The position numbers and the translations under genes were made by a program. Shown piece after piece: positions 34,521-43,596 of a DNA stretch of 64,000 nucleotides; within the stretch, counting starts at the first letter, position 1; each line of letters opens with the position of its first letter. The notes beneath the pieces are model-generated. The model was given only the letters and a program-made list of their open reading frames with translations, did not search any database and was not told the DNA's origin. Origin of the DNA: Zoroaster sp. YZ-2022 (taxonomy: Eukaryota; Echinodermata; Asteroidea; Forcipulatida; Zoroasteridae). Location of the stretch: the NCBI GenBank assembly GCA_029582265.1, contig CM055823.1:19650827-19714826 (forward strand), in the 5' to 3' direction.

Positions 34521-34997
34521 ATGGCGAGTATTTATGGACCTGGTTACGTAGACGAATTTGTTTCGTCTAGTAGCGTCGTTGCTAAAGCTAACAATCCAAA
34601 CATTTTCGAAAAAAGTGGACATATTAGTAATTTTGAAGGAGGCAGAGATTTATATAATTATGACCAATATAATTAAATTTCTTTGGGTGAAATTTGCCAT
34701 TTTTCATTGTATATCACCCAATAACAGATTGCGCAACTTGGGTTAAAACAACTACTGATAATAATTCACAATCACACGTCGCAAAACGTGTAATTGATCC
34801 AGTAATAAATATAAGTTTTTTCATAGAAAATATTCGTACTTTTACTTTTTGATAATAGAACCAAAACTTTTAGAATGTGGTATTTGTTTCAAAATGAAAA
34901 CAACTACAACAGAAAAATATTTGCTCAATTTGTTTTCGGATCTTTAGATACTGGAGTCTGTTACGATATGAAAGTTACTAATTTTCCATTAAATTAA
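34521..34997 (+). pseudogene. Polinton late protein, tandem paralogue 2
   Basis: The start MASIYGPGYVDEFVSSSSVV is nearly identical to paralogue 1, and the upstream TTATA-CTAATATAAATATGG matches its leader. The body has diverged and is broken by frame changes after residue 51. The C-terminal segment IFAQFVFGSLDTGVCYDMKV aligns in pattern with the end of paralogue 1 (VEATFFGALNSKICFNIKI). So the two genes arose by tandem duplication within the element. Confidence 0.6.
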
Positions 34998-35023
34998 AAT
35001 CTTTTACTATTAATAGTAAAACA

Positions 35024-35736
35024 ATGAGCGCGCCTATAGAATCCAACGAATATAATTTATCCAAATTTACCGCCTATAACAGGAAATGATGATACTAAAT
35101 AATTTCGATAGCAAAAAATCGATGATATTCAAAAGAACTTTTAAAAGAAAAACGAACGTGAAGCTGTCTATAAAAAATATAATAAAATCATCAACGCTTG
35201 TAGTATCGTAGAAACTCTCGCTGGATTAGGGTGTATGGGAGCGGGAGCTATCGGAATAGCCAGTATCGCCAGCGTTGTTTCATCACCCGTAGGATTTGGT
35301 TTAGAAAGTTTAGCTTTTGGGTTGGGTGGTGCGGCGTTTGCTCTCAGATACGTAAAATTTAAATTATCTAAAAAAGCTAAAAAACACAATGAAATACGAG
35401 TTTTAGCTGAATCTAAACTCAACACCATCAACAGTCACGTTTCAAAAGCGATCGAAGACAATGTTATTTCCCAAGAAGAATTTAATTTAATCGTTAAAGA
35501 GCAAACAAGTACTCTGCGATGAGAGAAGAAATCCGTAAGAACTCGGTTAAAGAGACATCTACGTTAGATAAAACAAAAGTCAAACCCGTTGATGTAAATG
35601 AAGAAAAAAAAATTCTTATAGAAAAACTTATGAATTTAAAAAAAAATTTGATGTAAATAAATCTTATTATTATAATCCTTCGCAAGTAGCGGATCGAGTA
35701 AAAGATAGACCTCCACCGTATAATACTAAATTTTAA
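35024..35736 (+). pseudogene. Polinton protein with glycine-rich hydrophobic core and C-terminal PPPY
   Basis: Starts MSAPIESNEYNLSKF. After frame changes in the first 40 codons the frame is open from about 35,145 to 35,521: KYNKIINACSIVETLAGLGC, a glycine/alanine-rich hydrophobic region (GAGAIGIASIASVVSSPVGF and FGLGGAAFALRY) and a charged helical tail with ISQEEFNLIVKEQ. One more frame change leads to a Lys-rich segment and the terminus DRPPPYNTKF at 35,736. Proteins of this type are common in invertebrate Polintons. A hydrophobic core plus a PPxY motif recalls the adenovirus membrane-active protein VI in layout only; this is inference. Confidence 0.6.
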
Positions 35737-35774
35737 AGTAACAAGTTTTCAATTGAAATAAAAAAATTATAATC

Positions 35775-36345
35775 AAGACTCTCATAAAACCTCATACTGT
35801 TAAAATATTGTAATATTTCAGCCTTTTTTGGTTCAAAATTGAAATGAAATTTACAATTATAATTGCAAATTTTTTGATCTTCGCTATAAAATGACCATTC
35901 TTCACTTATAGAATTATTAACTATCGATAGAGCTCTATCGCGTTTAAAATGTGTTATTTTATGATTTTTTTTTTTACATTATAAATGTATAAATCTACTT
36001 GTAGATATTTTTAACATTTAAATTATTTTTTAATATAAATTCTGAATAATCATTCTCTTCATCATATTCAATGATTCGTTCTTTTATTCTTTCAAACTTG
36101 ACGGTGAAAAAATTAAAGGTACAATTTGATAATCTATATTTACTAAATCAATATTAAAAATTATCTATACGATATAACGGCTTATTTTTTATACAAATGT
36201 AATAATTTTTAGTATTTTGATTAAAACATTTTTTTGTTATAAAACAGTTTATAACAACAATTGTTTTTTATCGTTTTCATCCATTAATTCATCTTTTAAT
36301 CCATGCCCCAACTTATTAAATATCTTTTGCTTTCTGTCATCCTTT
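35775..36345 (-). pseudogene. Polinton early-side protein, unknown, decayed
   Basis: Downstream of a third copy of the TIR promoter-like block, leftward coding is visible as KDDRKQKIFNKLGHGLKDEL (about 36,340-36,280), FERIKERIIEYDEENDYSEF (about 36,100-36,040) and, near the end, ISEEWSFYSEDQKICNYNC and FHFNFEPKKAEILQYF (about 35,920-35,790). About 190 codons with several frame breaks. The cysteine pair in ICNYNC might belong to a metal-binding site. No family is recognised. Confidence 0.45.
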
Positions 36346-36393
36346 ACAATTACTCAACAAAATATTAAATCGATTTCTCAATTTTATAAGTTA
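36338..36393 (-). promoter_or_regulatory. Third copy of TIR promoter-like block
   Basis: On the minus strand this reads AATTGAGAAATCGATTTAAT followed by ATTTTGTTGAGTAATTGTAAAGGATGA, almost identical to 36,768-36,820 in the right TIR region and similar to 17,709-17,730 on the left. It lies immediately before the start of the 35,775-36,345 gene. Confidence 0.6.
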
Positions 36394-36412
36394 TAAAATA
36401 GTAATTCTAAAT

Positions 36413-36769
36413 TTAACCTTTACATCTGTTACATATTTGTGCTTTTGCTTTTGTTCCCATACCACATTTCATACACGCGAGAGGAATAGATTTTCCACAT
36501 TTAAGCTTCCATTTATGCAACCCACAAAAATCACCACCACACACGCTAGCTTTTAAACATTTGTCTGGTTTACCAACTAAAAGCCATTCGCATGGAATAA
36601 TCTTTTCAACCGGTAAAGCATTTAAATGTTTTCTAATACTAAATAAATAATCTTTTTTATTCACTTTACCATTTTTGCTAGATGCTCGTGCTACCGTTAT
36701 ATTATTTACCTCAACATACTCTTTTAGTTGAGCGACAGTATTTATCCAAAAAAATTTCTTTGTCGTCAT
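36413..36769 (-). CDS. Cys-rich (zinc-ribbon-like) Polinton protein, unknown
   Basis: An intact 118-residue frame starting MTTKKFFWINTVAQLKEYVE at 36,769, directly below the right-TIR promoter-like block. Residues 1-55 form a helical segment like a SAP/HeH-type module (VAQLKEYVEVNNITVARASS). Residues 60-118 hold ten cysteines, among them CEWLLVGKPDKCLKASVCGG, CGLHKWKLKCGKSIPLACMK and CGMGTKAKAQICNRCKG; the last twenty or so read like a CxxC...CxxC zinc ribbon. A DNA-binding early regulator is conceivable, but this is inference. It is the first gene inward from the right TIR. Confidence 0.65.
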   Translation of the reverse strand: MTTKKFFWINTVAQLKEYVEVNNITVARASSKNGKVNKKDYLFSIRKHLNALPVEKIIPCEWLLVGKPDKCLKASVCGGDFCGLHKWKLKCGKSIPLACMKCGMGTKAKAQICNRCKG

Positions 36770-36784
36770 CTTTACAATTACTCA

Positions 36785-37181
36785 ACAAAATATTAAATCG
36801 ATTTCTCAATTTTGTAAGTCATCTAATTATTTATTATTAGTTTTATTTAAAACTTTTTAACTCTGTAGTATAGGAAAATGGGGCTTCTGGGAAATCGAAT
36901 CTTTTGCGGAGTTGTGTGTGCTTACCGATTTTTATTAAATTTAAATTTTTTCTTACAAAATACACGCGCGTATTGTTTTTATTTTTTGCTTTTACATCTA
37001 CTCTTCTTCTTTTTCTAATTTATTAAAAACAACCAAACAACATAAATTGTTCTTTAATTTTTTTTAATTTTTATTGTTTTATTTATTTTCTTTTTAAAAA
37101 TTTCATTTTTTGTAATATCTTTTTTTTCACAACTCCGCAAAAAAGATGAGAGAAGCACCAGAAGCCCCATTTTCTATACTA
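36785..37181 (-). repeat. Polinton right terminal inverted repeat
   Basis: The reverse complement of the left TIR with scattered differences. Its outer end reads CTATACTA on the + strand, and AGTATAGGAAAATGGGGCTT recurs near its inner end (36,867) in the opposite sense. The sequence GGGGCTTCTGG with CAACTCCGCAAAA appears at both the outer (37,130-37,175) and inner (36,880-36,915) edges. Confidence 0.9.
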
Positions 37182-37409
37182 CTCATTCAAATCCTCCACG
37201 GAAAAATTTCAAATATTTGAACATAGGTAAACTTCAGTACTCTTTACTAAACACATGTCAATAAACAATCTAGATTACTGTAGTTTACCTGGGTTCAAAT
37301 ATTTTTCATTAGAACAGGGAATTGGTGAGGGATAACGTTAGAAAGAGGTTCCATTAGAAAGAGGCTGCGTATAAGTTAACGCGATGCCAATATCAGTCGG
37401 TTCTCAAGT

Positions 37410-37771
37410 CATAATAATAATAATAATGTGTGGACTTATATAGCGCACGTATCCACCAACTAAGTGGTGCTGAAGCGCATTTTATCGTACCCCCTGCTCC
37501 ATAAGGCTCAAAAGGCTCATAAATCATTCCTGAAACCATCTCAGCTCCCTGAGGAGTATACAGCTCAATTGCTGCCATTACAGCGCATATGGGGCTAATC
37601 AACCAACTCTGCCCTCACAGGTACCCATTTAACCCCTGGGTGGAGAGAAGCAATTATGGTTAAGTGTCTTGCTCAAGGACACAAGTGTCACGGCCGGGAT
37701 TCGAACCCACATTCTGCTGCTAACACCAGAACTTGGGTCCGGTAAGCTAGACCGCTCGGCCACGACACTCC
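37410..37771 (-). repeat. tRNA-headed SINE of V-SINE type
   Basis: On the minus strand it starts with a Leu/Ser-tRNA-like head, GTGTCGTGGCCGAGCGGTCT, and a B box GGGTTCGAATCCCGGCC. The central conserved block GAGCAAGACACTTAACCATA follows, then a 3' region with GCGCTATATAAGTCCACACA and an (ATT)n tail at 37,410-37,427. The head carries the long variable arm typical of class II tRNAs. Related copies, partial, lie at 10.1 and 59.9 kb. Confidence 0.8.
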
Positions 37772-38251
37772 AATCATTAAATTGTTGTTGATACCAACAG
37801 TATTATATTTAAGGATAAGTTATGTTGTTTAATCGATTGAAAATTATGATGTAAATCTTACCTAGTAAATATAGTGTATCTATGTTTTGGGATTGGTTTA
37901 TTTTTTCCAGTGTAAATTTTAAAAAGTAACTTCTGGTGAGCAGTCAAATGCATAAATATGTTTTATTCGTTTAAAATGATAAATGTTAAAACATTTGTCA
38001 AATTATTGGTTAAAAGTGTTCGAACAAGTTCTAAGTTCCTATAATATTGAGAAATCGCTTTCCTGACGTCGCCCTTGCAAAGTCATACCATCAGTAAACA
38101 AAATCAAAAATCAAGTAAATAACACCGAAAATATCGTCTCAGTTGCATAATTATGTACGAGGGCCATTTGTTTTTTCACTCCAGTGGTTTCTGAAATCAA
38201 GACAAAAGTTCGGATAAGAATTACTTTTGAGGCTTTGCATGGTGGAATATC
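37772..38251. other. Intronic sequence
   Basis: No gene, RNA or repeat is recognised between the SINE and the Penelope-like array. Confidence 0.5.
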
Positions 38252-38515
38252 GATATCGTTTCGGTTTGCGGTAACACCATGTGTTTTATCTCAACTAACG
38301 TGAAGCTGAGATACAGGTTCTGAAAAGAACCGTATCGCACAACTCGTATCTCAACCTTCGTTAAGTGAGAAAGATTCAAGGGAGAACCAATTTCGGGCCA
38401 CTCGTGTTTTCTCTACTGTCGCTAAGTGAGAAATATGGTTCAGGGAGAACCATGGGGACTTCACGGGTTAATATGGTTCAGGGAGAACCATAGGGACTTC
38501 ACGGGTTATTCTCTA

Positions 38516-38547
38516 CGTTTCGATTAGCCTGCTCTAATCTTCTTCAG
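38516..38547 (-). ncRNA. Hammerhead-like core at the 3' end of Penelope copy 1
   Basis: On the minus strand it is identical to the motif at 42,464-42,495: CTGAAGA, an extra A, stem GATTAG/CTAATC, then GAAAC. The coding stop codon lies inside the stem. Preservation in both copies is expected from their overall identity and is not independent evidence. Confidence 0.35.
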
Positions 38548-39300
38548 GAGAATGAAGAGGTTTGCCGATGCAACTCCTTAAGTAGTATTTGCTGGGATTA
38601 TGTGTAGAATGGGAAGTGTTCCGATTGGTGCTACTGTTGTGTGATGTGTTGTGATTGGTTGCCACCGTGGCATTGTTCTTGTTGTGTGTGTTTCCGCCTG
38701 CTGTGTGTGAGTTGCCTGCTCGCTGAGGCGTATCAGTTGACAGTGGGGTGTGGGTGTTGGTGGATGGTAGGATTGAATGCCAAATGTTGCTGATGAAATA
38801 GCCGATGTCCTGCGGGACAGTGTCATGTTTATGAATCTCAATAGCCTCTGTGATACGACGGGTGTACCAGTGCTTTTCCGGGGCTATGATCTTTGCATTC
38901 TGCCAGTCAATGATATGGTCCAAATCGGTGGAGTGTTTGATGATCGCAGATTTGTCACATTCCCCTCTGCGGCCGTGGGCCTTGTGTTCCTTGAGCCTGG
39001 TCGTAAGGTCTCTGCCGGTCTCGCCAATGTACACTTTCCCACAAGTACAAGGAATTCGGTAGACCCCAGCTTGACGGCTGGGATCATGTCTGTCCTTGTG
39101 GGTGTGTAACTTCGTTTCCAACTTGTTTCGAGTCGGTAGTAGACCTTAATGTCAACTTCCCTCAGGATACGCTGAATCTTGTGTGAAGTGTGGCCGATGT
39201 ACGGTAAGCACGGCAATGGGTTTTTCAGGTTGCGTCAGAGGATCGTGGAGCGTTCCTATTCGGGAGGAACTTAAAGCTTATCAGGTCTGTACCCATTGTC
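38534..39300 (-). pseudogene. GIY-YIG endonuclease domain of Penelope copy 1
   Basis: In this family the domain nicks DNA for target-primed reverse transcription. The frame of 39,121-38,534 contains GVYRIPCTCGKVYIGETGRD with the paired V-Y-R and Y-I-G motif, then LTTRLKEHKAHGRRGECDKS (R and EH catalytic-region residues) and SAIIKHSTDLDHIIDW. The cysteine pair in IPCTC and a later C match the CCHH zinc-binding variant usual in Penelope. After that comes a low-complexity Thr/His/Asn tail ending LHSPEED. The linker to the RT lies upstream at 39,130-39,300, frame-broken. Confidence 0.88.
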
Positions 39301-39313
39301 TCTTAACACGGCG

Positions 39314-40672
39314 TTAAGATGTTTTCAACTCCGGATGGCAAGTGCTCTTTATCACTGATAGTGTGTGCCCTTCAGTAGGGTGCGATTCACGGAGAGATTT
39401 CACGGATGGTGGGTGGAACGACCGGGCATTTAGGTAGCGGTCTGTGTGTGTGGGTTTTCTGTAAACCGAATGCCCAAGTGAGCCATCAACCCGTTTGGAA
39501 ATAGAGTACATCAAGGAAAGGCAACGAGTCGGATGTCTCAGTTTCCATGGTGAATTGAATGCTCCGGATGTTGCTGGTTGAGGTGACCGAGAAGTCACTC
39601 AGTTTGTCGGAACCGTGCTGCCAAATGATGAAAGTATCATCTACGTATCGAAGCCATAGTTTGGGTTTGTATCGTGCCGTCTCGAGTGCTTTCTGTTCGA
39701 AATCTTCCATGAAGATGTTTGCTAGGACCGGGGATATCGGGGATCCCATTGGGTGCCCAAAGACTGTTGATAGTAAGTCTCCCTCCATTGAGTATGGATT
39801 TCACACATAATGAAAGTAGATCTACGATTTTGATCTGGCGTTAGGCTGGTTCGTTCCGGGAGCGTGCTATCATGTTCGAGTATCGACTTGGTTACGAGGA
39901 TAGCCTCGTCTGTCGGTACATTGGTGAATAATGACTTGACGTCAAAACTCACTAGCGTGTCGGAAGGCTGCAATATGGTTCCCTTTATGATGTTGATAAA
40001 CCCTGCTGAATTGGGTACATGGTGGGGCGTCTTACCCACGAGTGGGTGTAAGAGCCCTGTCAAGTGTTGGGCGAGGTTATACGTGGGGGACCCTCGGGAT
40101 GAGACAATCGGTCGGAGCGGTCTGTCTGGTTTATGAATCTTTGGTAGGCCAAAGAATCTTGGGCATTTCGAGCTGGACGGACGGAGGTGCCTGTATAGTG
40201 CTTTGGGTAAGGCTGTGCTCCGGTTTAAGGAAATAAGTTTTGCGGCGACTTTTTCTTTCTGCTAACGGAATCGGGTTCTTTTTGAGGCGGGTGTAGGTAT
40301 CCGTGTCGAGGATATCCTGAACCTTCTGATCGTATTCTGAGCGGTCCATCACTACTGTGGCATTACCCTTGTCTGCCTTTAGAATGTGTATCGAAGAGTC
40401 ATTACGGAGGTTATTGACAGCCTGATATTCCAGTCTTGTGATATTGGATTTCGGGGGCTTCACGTTTTTTAAGATCTGGTGTATCTGAATACGGATATCG
40501 TCTGCCTTTTGTTTCTCGAGCTTTCGGATGGAAGGTTCAATAGACTGTATGAATTCTTCCACGGGAATCTTTTTTGGGGCGGAGGCAAAATTCATTCCCA
40601 AGGCTAAGACACTGGTTTCCGTGTGAGATAGTTGGCGTTGGCTGAAGTTAACGACGGGGTTAACCTTTTCCC
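39314..40672 (-). pseudogene. Reverse transcriptase domain of Penelope copy 1
   Basis: The N-terminal segment includes NFASAPKKIPVEEF (about 40,560) and KADKGNATVVMDRSEYDQKV (about 40,380). RT motifs follow: LVSFDVKSLFTNVPTDEA (motif A aspartate, about 39,930), MGSPISPVLANIFMEDFEQK (about 39,720) and LWLRYVDDTFIIWQHG (catalytic DD, about 39,640). Then [10 protein letters not shown] and an R/H-rich thumb. Frame changes lie near 40,230, 39,830, 39,590 and 39,500. Copy 2 lacks the N-terminal 100 residues or so that remain here. Confidence 0.9.
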
Positions 40673-40673
40673 T

Positions 40674-42757
40674 TCTGATGGACCGCTCAGAATACGATCA
40701 GAAGGTTCAGGATATCCTCGACACGGATACCTACACCCGCCTCAAAAAGAACCCGATTCCGTTAGCAGAAAGGAAAGTCGCCGCAAAACTTATTTCCTTA
40801 ACCCGGAGCACAGCCTTACCCAAAGCACTATACAGGCACCTCCGTCCGTCCAGCTCGAAATGCCCAAGATTCTTTGGCCTACCAAAGATTCATAAACCAG
40901 ACAGACCGCTCCGACCGATTGTCTCATCCCGAGGGTCCCCCACGTATAACCTCGCCTCAACACTTGACGAACTCTTACGCACTCGTGGGTAAGACGCCCC
41001 ACCATGTACCAATTCAGCAGGGTTTATCAGCATCATAAAGGGAACCATATTGCAGCCTTCCGACACGCTAGTGAGTTTTGACGTCAAGTCATTATTCACC
41101 AATGTACCGACAGACGAGGCTATCCTCGTAACCAAGTCGATACTCGAACATGATAGCACGCTCCCGGAACGAACCAGCCTAACGCCAGATCAAATCGTAG
41201 ATCTACTTTCATTATGTGTGAAATCCACATACTTCCAATGGAGAGACTTACTATCAACAGTCTTTGGGCACTCAATGGGATCCCCGATATCCCCGGTCCT
41301 AGCAAACATCTTCATGGAAGATTTCGAACAGAAAGCACTCGAGACGGCACGATACAAACCCAAACTATGGCTTCGATACGTAGATGATACTTTCATCATT
41401 TGGCAGCACGGTTCCGACAAACTGAGTGACTTCCTCGGTCACCTCAACCAGCAACATCCGAGCATTCAATTCACCATGGAAACTGAGACATCCGACTCGT
41501 TGCCTTTCCTTGATGTACTCATTTCCAAACGGGTTGATGGCTCGCGGGCATTCGGTTTACAGAAAACCCACACACACAGACCGCTACCTAAATGCCCGGT
41601 CGTTCCACCCACCATCCGTGAAATCCTCCGTGAATCGCACCCTACTTCGAAGGGCACACACTATCAGTGATAAAAGAGCACTTGCCATCCGAGTTGAAAC
41701 ATCTTAACGCCGTGTTAAGAGACAATGGGTACAGACCTGATAAGCTTAAGTTCCTCCCGAATAGGAACGCTCACGATCCTCTGACGCAACCGAAAACCCA
41801 TTGCCGTGCTACCGTACATCGGCCACACTTCACACAAGATTCAGCGTATCCTGAGGAAGCTGACATTAAGGTCTACTACCGGACTCGAAACAAGTTGGAA
41901 ACGAAGTTACACACCCACAGGACAGACATGATCCCAGCCGTCAAGCTGGGGTCTACGAATTCCTTGTACTTGTGGGAAAGTGTACATTGGCGAGACCGGC
42001 AGAGACTTACGACCAGGCTCAAGGAACACAAAGGCCCACGGCTGCAGAGAATGTGACAAATCTGCGATCATCAAACACTCCACCGATTTGGACCATATCA
42101 TTGACTGGCAGAATGCAAAGATCATAGCTCCGGAAAAGCACTGGTACACCCGTCGTATCAGAGAGGCTATTGAGATTCATAAACATGACACTGTCCCGCA
42201 GGACATCGGCTATTTCATCAGCAACATTTGGCATTCAATCCTACCATCCACCAACACCCACACCCCACTGTCAACTGATACGCCTCAGCGAGCAGGCAAC
42301 TCACACACAGCAGGCGGAAACACACACAACAAGAACAATGCCACGGTGGCAACCAATCACAACACATCACACAACAGTAGCACCAATCGGAACACTTCCC
42401 ATTCTACACATAATCCCAGCAAATACTACTTAAGGAGTTGCATCGGCAAACCTCTTCATTCTCCTGAAGAAGATTAGAGCAGGCTAATCGAAACGTAGAG
42501 AATAACCCGTGAAGTCCCTATGGTTCTCCCTGAACCATATTAACCCGTGAAGTCCCCATGGTTCTCCTGAACCATATTTCTCACTTAGCGACAGTAGAAA
42601 AACAAGTTGCCCGAAAATTGGTCTCCCTTGAACCTTTCTCACTTAACGAAGGTTGAGATACGAGTTGTGCGATACGGTTCTTTTCAGAACCTGTATCTCA
42701 GCTTCACGTTAGTTGAGATAAACACATGGTGTTACCGCAAACCGAAACGATATAAAA
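40674..42757 (+). mobile_element. Penelope-like retroelement, copy 2 (plus, 5'-truncated)
   Basis: Near-identical to copy 1 in reverse complement but starting inside the RT N-terminal region (MDRSEYDQKV at 40,678). RT motifs are SFDVKSLFTNVPTDEA (about 41,077), MGSPISPVLANIF (about 41,277) and RYVDDTFIIW (about 41,377). GIY-YIG remnants lie at 41,930-42,110 (VYIGETGRD is readable) with the same tail ending LHSPEED at 42,474. Small deletions and frame changes differ from those in copy 1, so the two copies diverged or were sequenced with independent errors. Confidence 0.92.
42464..42495 (+). ncRNA. Hammerhead-like core at the 3' end of Penelope copy 2
   Basis: CTGAAGA is followed by a stem GATTAG/CTAATC with loop AGCAGG and then GAAAC, the arrangement of the hammerhead core (CUGANGA, stem II, GAAA). 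One extra A precedes the stem, and I could not place the stem III and NUH cleavage strand with confidence. Penelope-like elements are known to carry hammerhead motifs. The mirror copy is at 38,516-38,547 (minus). Confidence 0.35.
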
Positions 42758-43590
42758 TTACTTTTTACAATAAATGTATGCTGTTTATTTTACTTATGAC
42801 ATAACCTTTCTAACAATAACAAATTATGCTTTATAACATTTACGTTATATGTAGCTTAACGTTAACGTTACGTTTGAGTTATTGTCTACAGACTGTTTTA
42901 CTTACTTGTGAAAGGAAAAATCCACTTTTCAGTTCCTCTGCACATCCCTGGGCGTTTTTCCCCTTCTCACCTGTGGAGGGGCTCATTGTGCCCTCCGTAT
43001 TTTCTGTATTCAAGGAAATTTAATGAAACTTTGTAGGCATGTTTGGTTTGGCACGATCTATCTAATGGGGCCATGAAATCTTTCACCGTTAGGGGGGCGC
43101 TATACATATTTGTTGGTAATTTTTCCAGATTTTTGGTAAAAAATTGTATTTTCCAAATACTTCCTTAATGTTTATCCAAAGTCCACGAAATTTGGCACAA
43201 ATGTTGTCTTTAGTAAACAATGTGACATCATCTAAATCAGTGTGCGCTTAAGCAATATATTGGGTCATTTTGTTCCAAAAACATAATTTTTAAAGATTTT
43301 GACCCAAAATTTGGATTTTTTAACCAAAAGTACAATAAAGGCAAATATAATAACATCCATGATACTAATGATGACATAAATTTATACACTAAGCAAAAAT
43401 TCTGAAAAAAAACTTTAAAAAAATCATGTTTTGGGGACAAAATATAACTTATTGCATTTAAACGTAATGGCGGCTATATTGGATTCCCAGAATGCACTGG
43501 AAGTGGTCACATGACTCAATATTGTCCAGTTCAGAGTATTGTCCAGTTCAGAGTTTAAAAAGTTGACAACAAACCAAAATAAACAGTCAT
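42758..43590. other. Non-coding sequence
   Basis: Between the Penelope array and the LINE remnant I recognise no exon or element; some of it may be the decayed 5' flank of the LINE. Confidence 0.4.
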
Positions 43591-43596
43591 GCTAAA

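Larger units (their letters stand above)
17302..37181. mobile_element. Polinton/Maverick, about 19.9 kb, with nested piggyBac
   Basis: The element is bounded by terminal inverted repeats whose outermost bases read TAGTATAG on both ends. It carries protein-primed type B DNA polymerase, retroviral-type integrase, an FtsK/HerA-like packaging ATPase and a double-jelly-roll major capsid gene, the diagnostic set of Polintons (adintovirus-like endogenous elements). Removing the 4-kb piggyBac insertion leaves about 15.9 kb, within the usual 15-20 kb. A maturation protease was not recognised. Flanks TCGATG and TCATTC do not form a convincing 6-bp target duplication. Most genes are frame-broken, so this is a dead copy or one obscured by sequencing errors. 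Confidence 0.95.
38252..40672 (-). mobile_element. Penelope-like retroelement, copy 1 (minus)
   Basis: The copy reads leftward with its 5' end near 40,672 and 3' end near 38,252. It encodes an RT domain followed by a GIY-YIG endonuclease, the diagnostic order of Penelope-like elements. The coding frame has about five frame changes. The 3' untranslated part contains two direct copies of a 38-bp unit (38,432-38,507, with ATGGTTCAGGGAGAACCAT). It forms an inverted repeat with copy 2. Confidence 0.92.

Noticed and set aside
38777..39109. Plus-strand frame of 110 residues over the Penelope endonuclease
   Set aside because: It is the antisense of the GIY-YIG domain, which has family motifs on the minus strand.
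40632..40895. A separate gene starting at 40,632 on the plus strand
   Set aside because: It runs across the junction of the two inverted Penelope copies and changes frame within the RT; the frame beginning at 40,678 follows the RT sequence.
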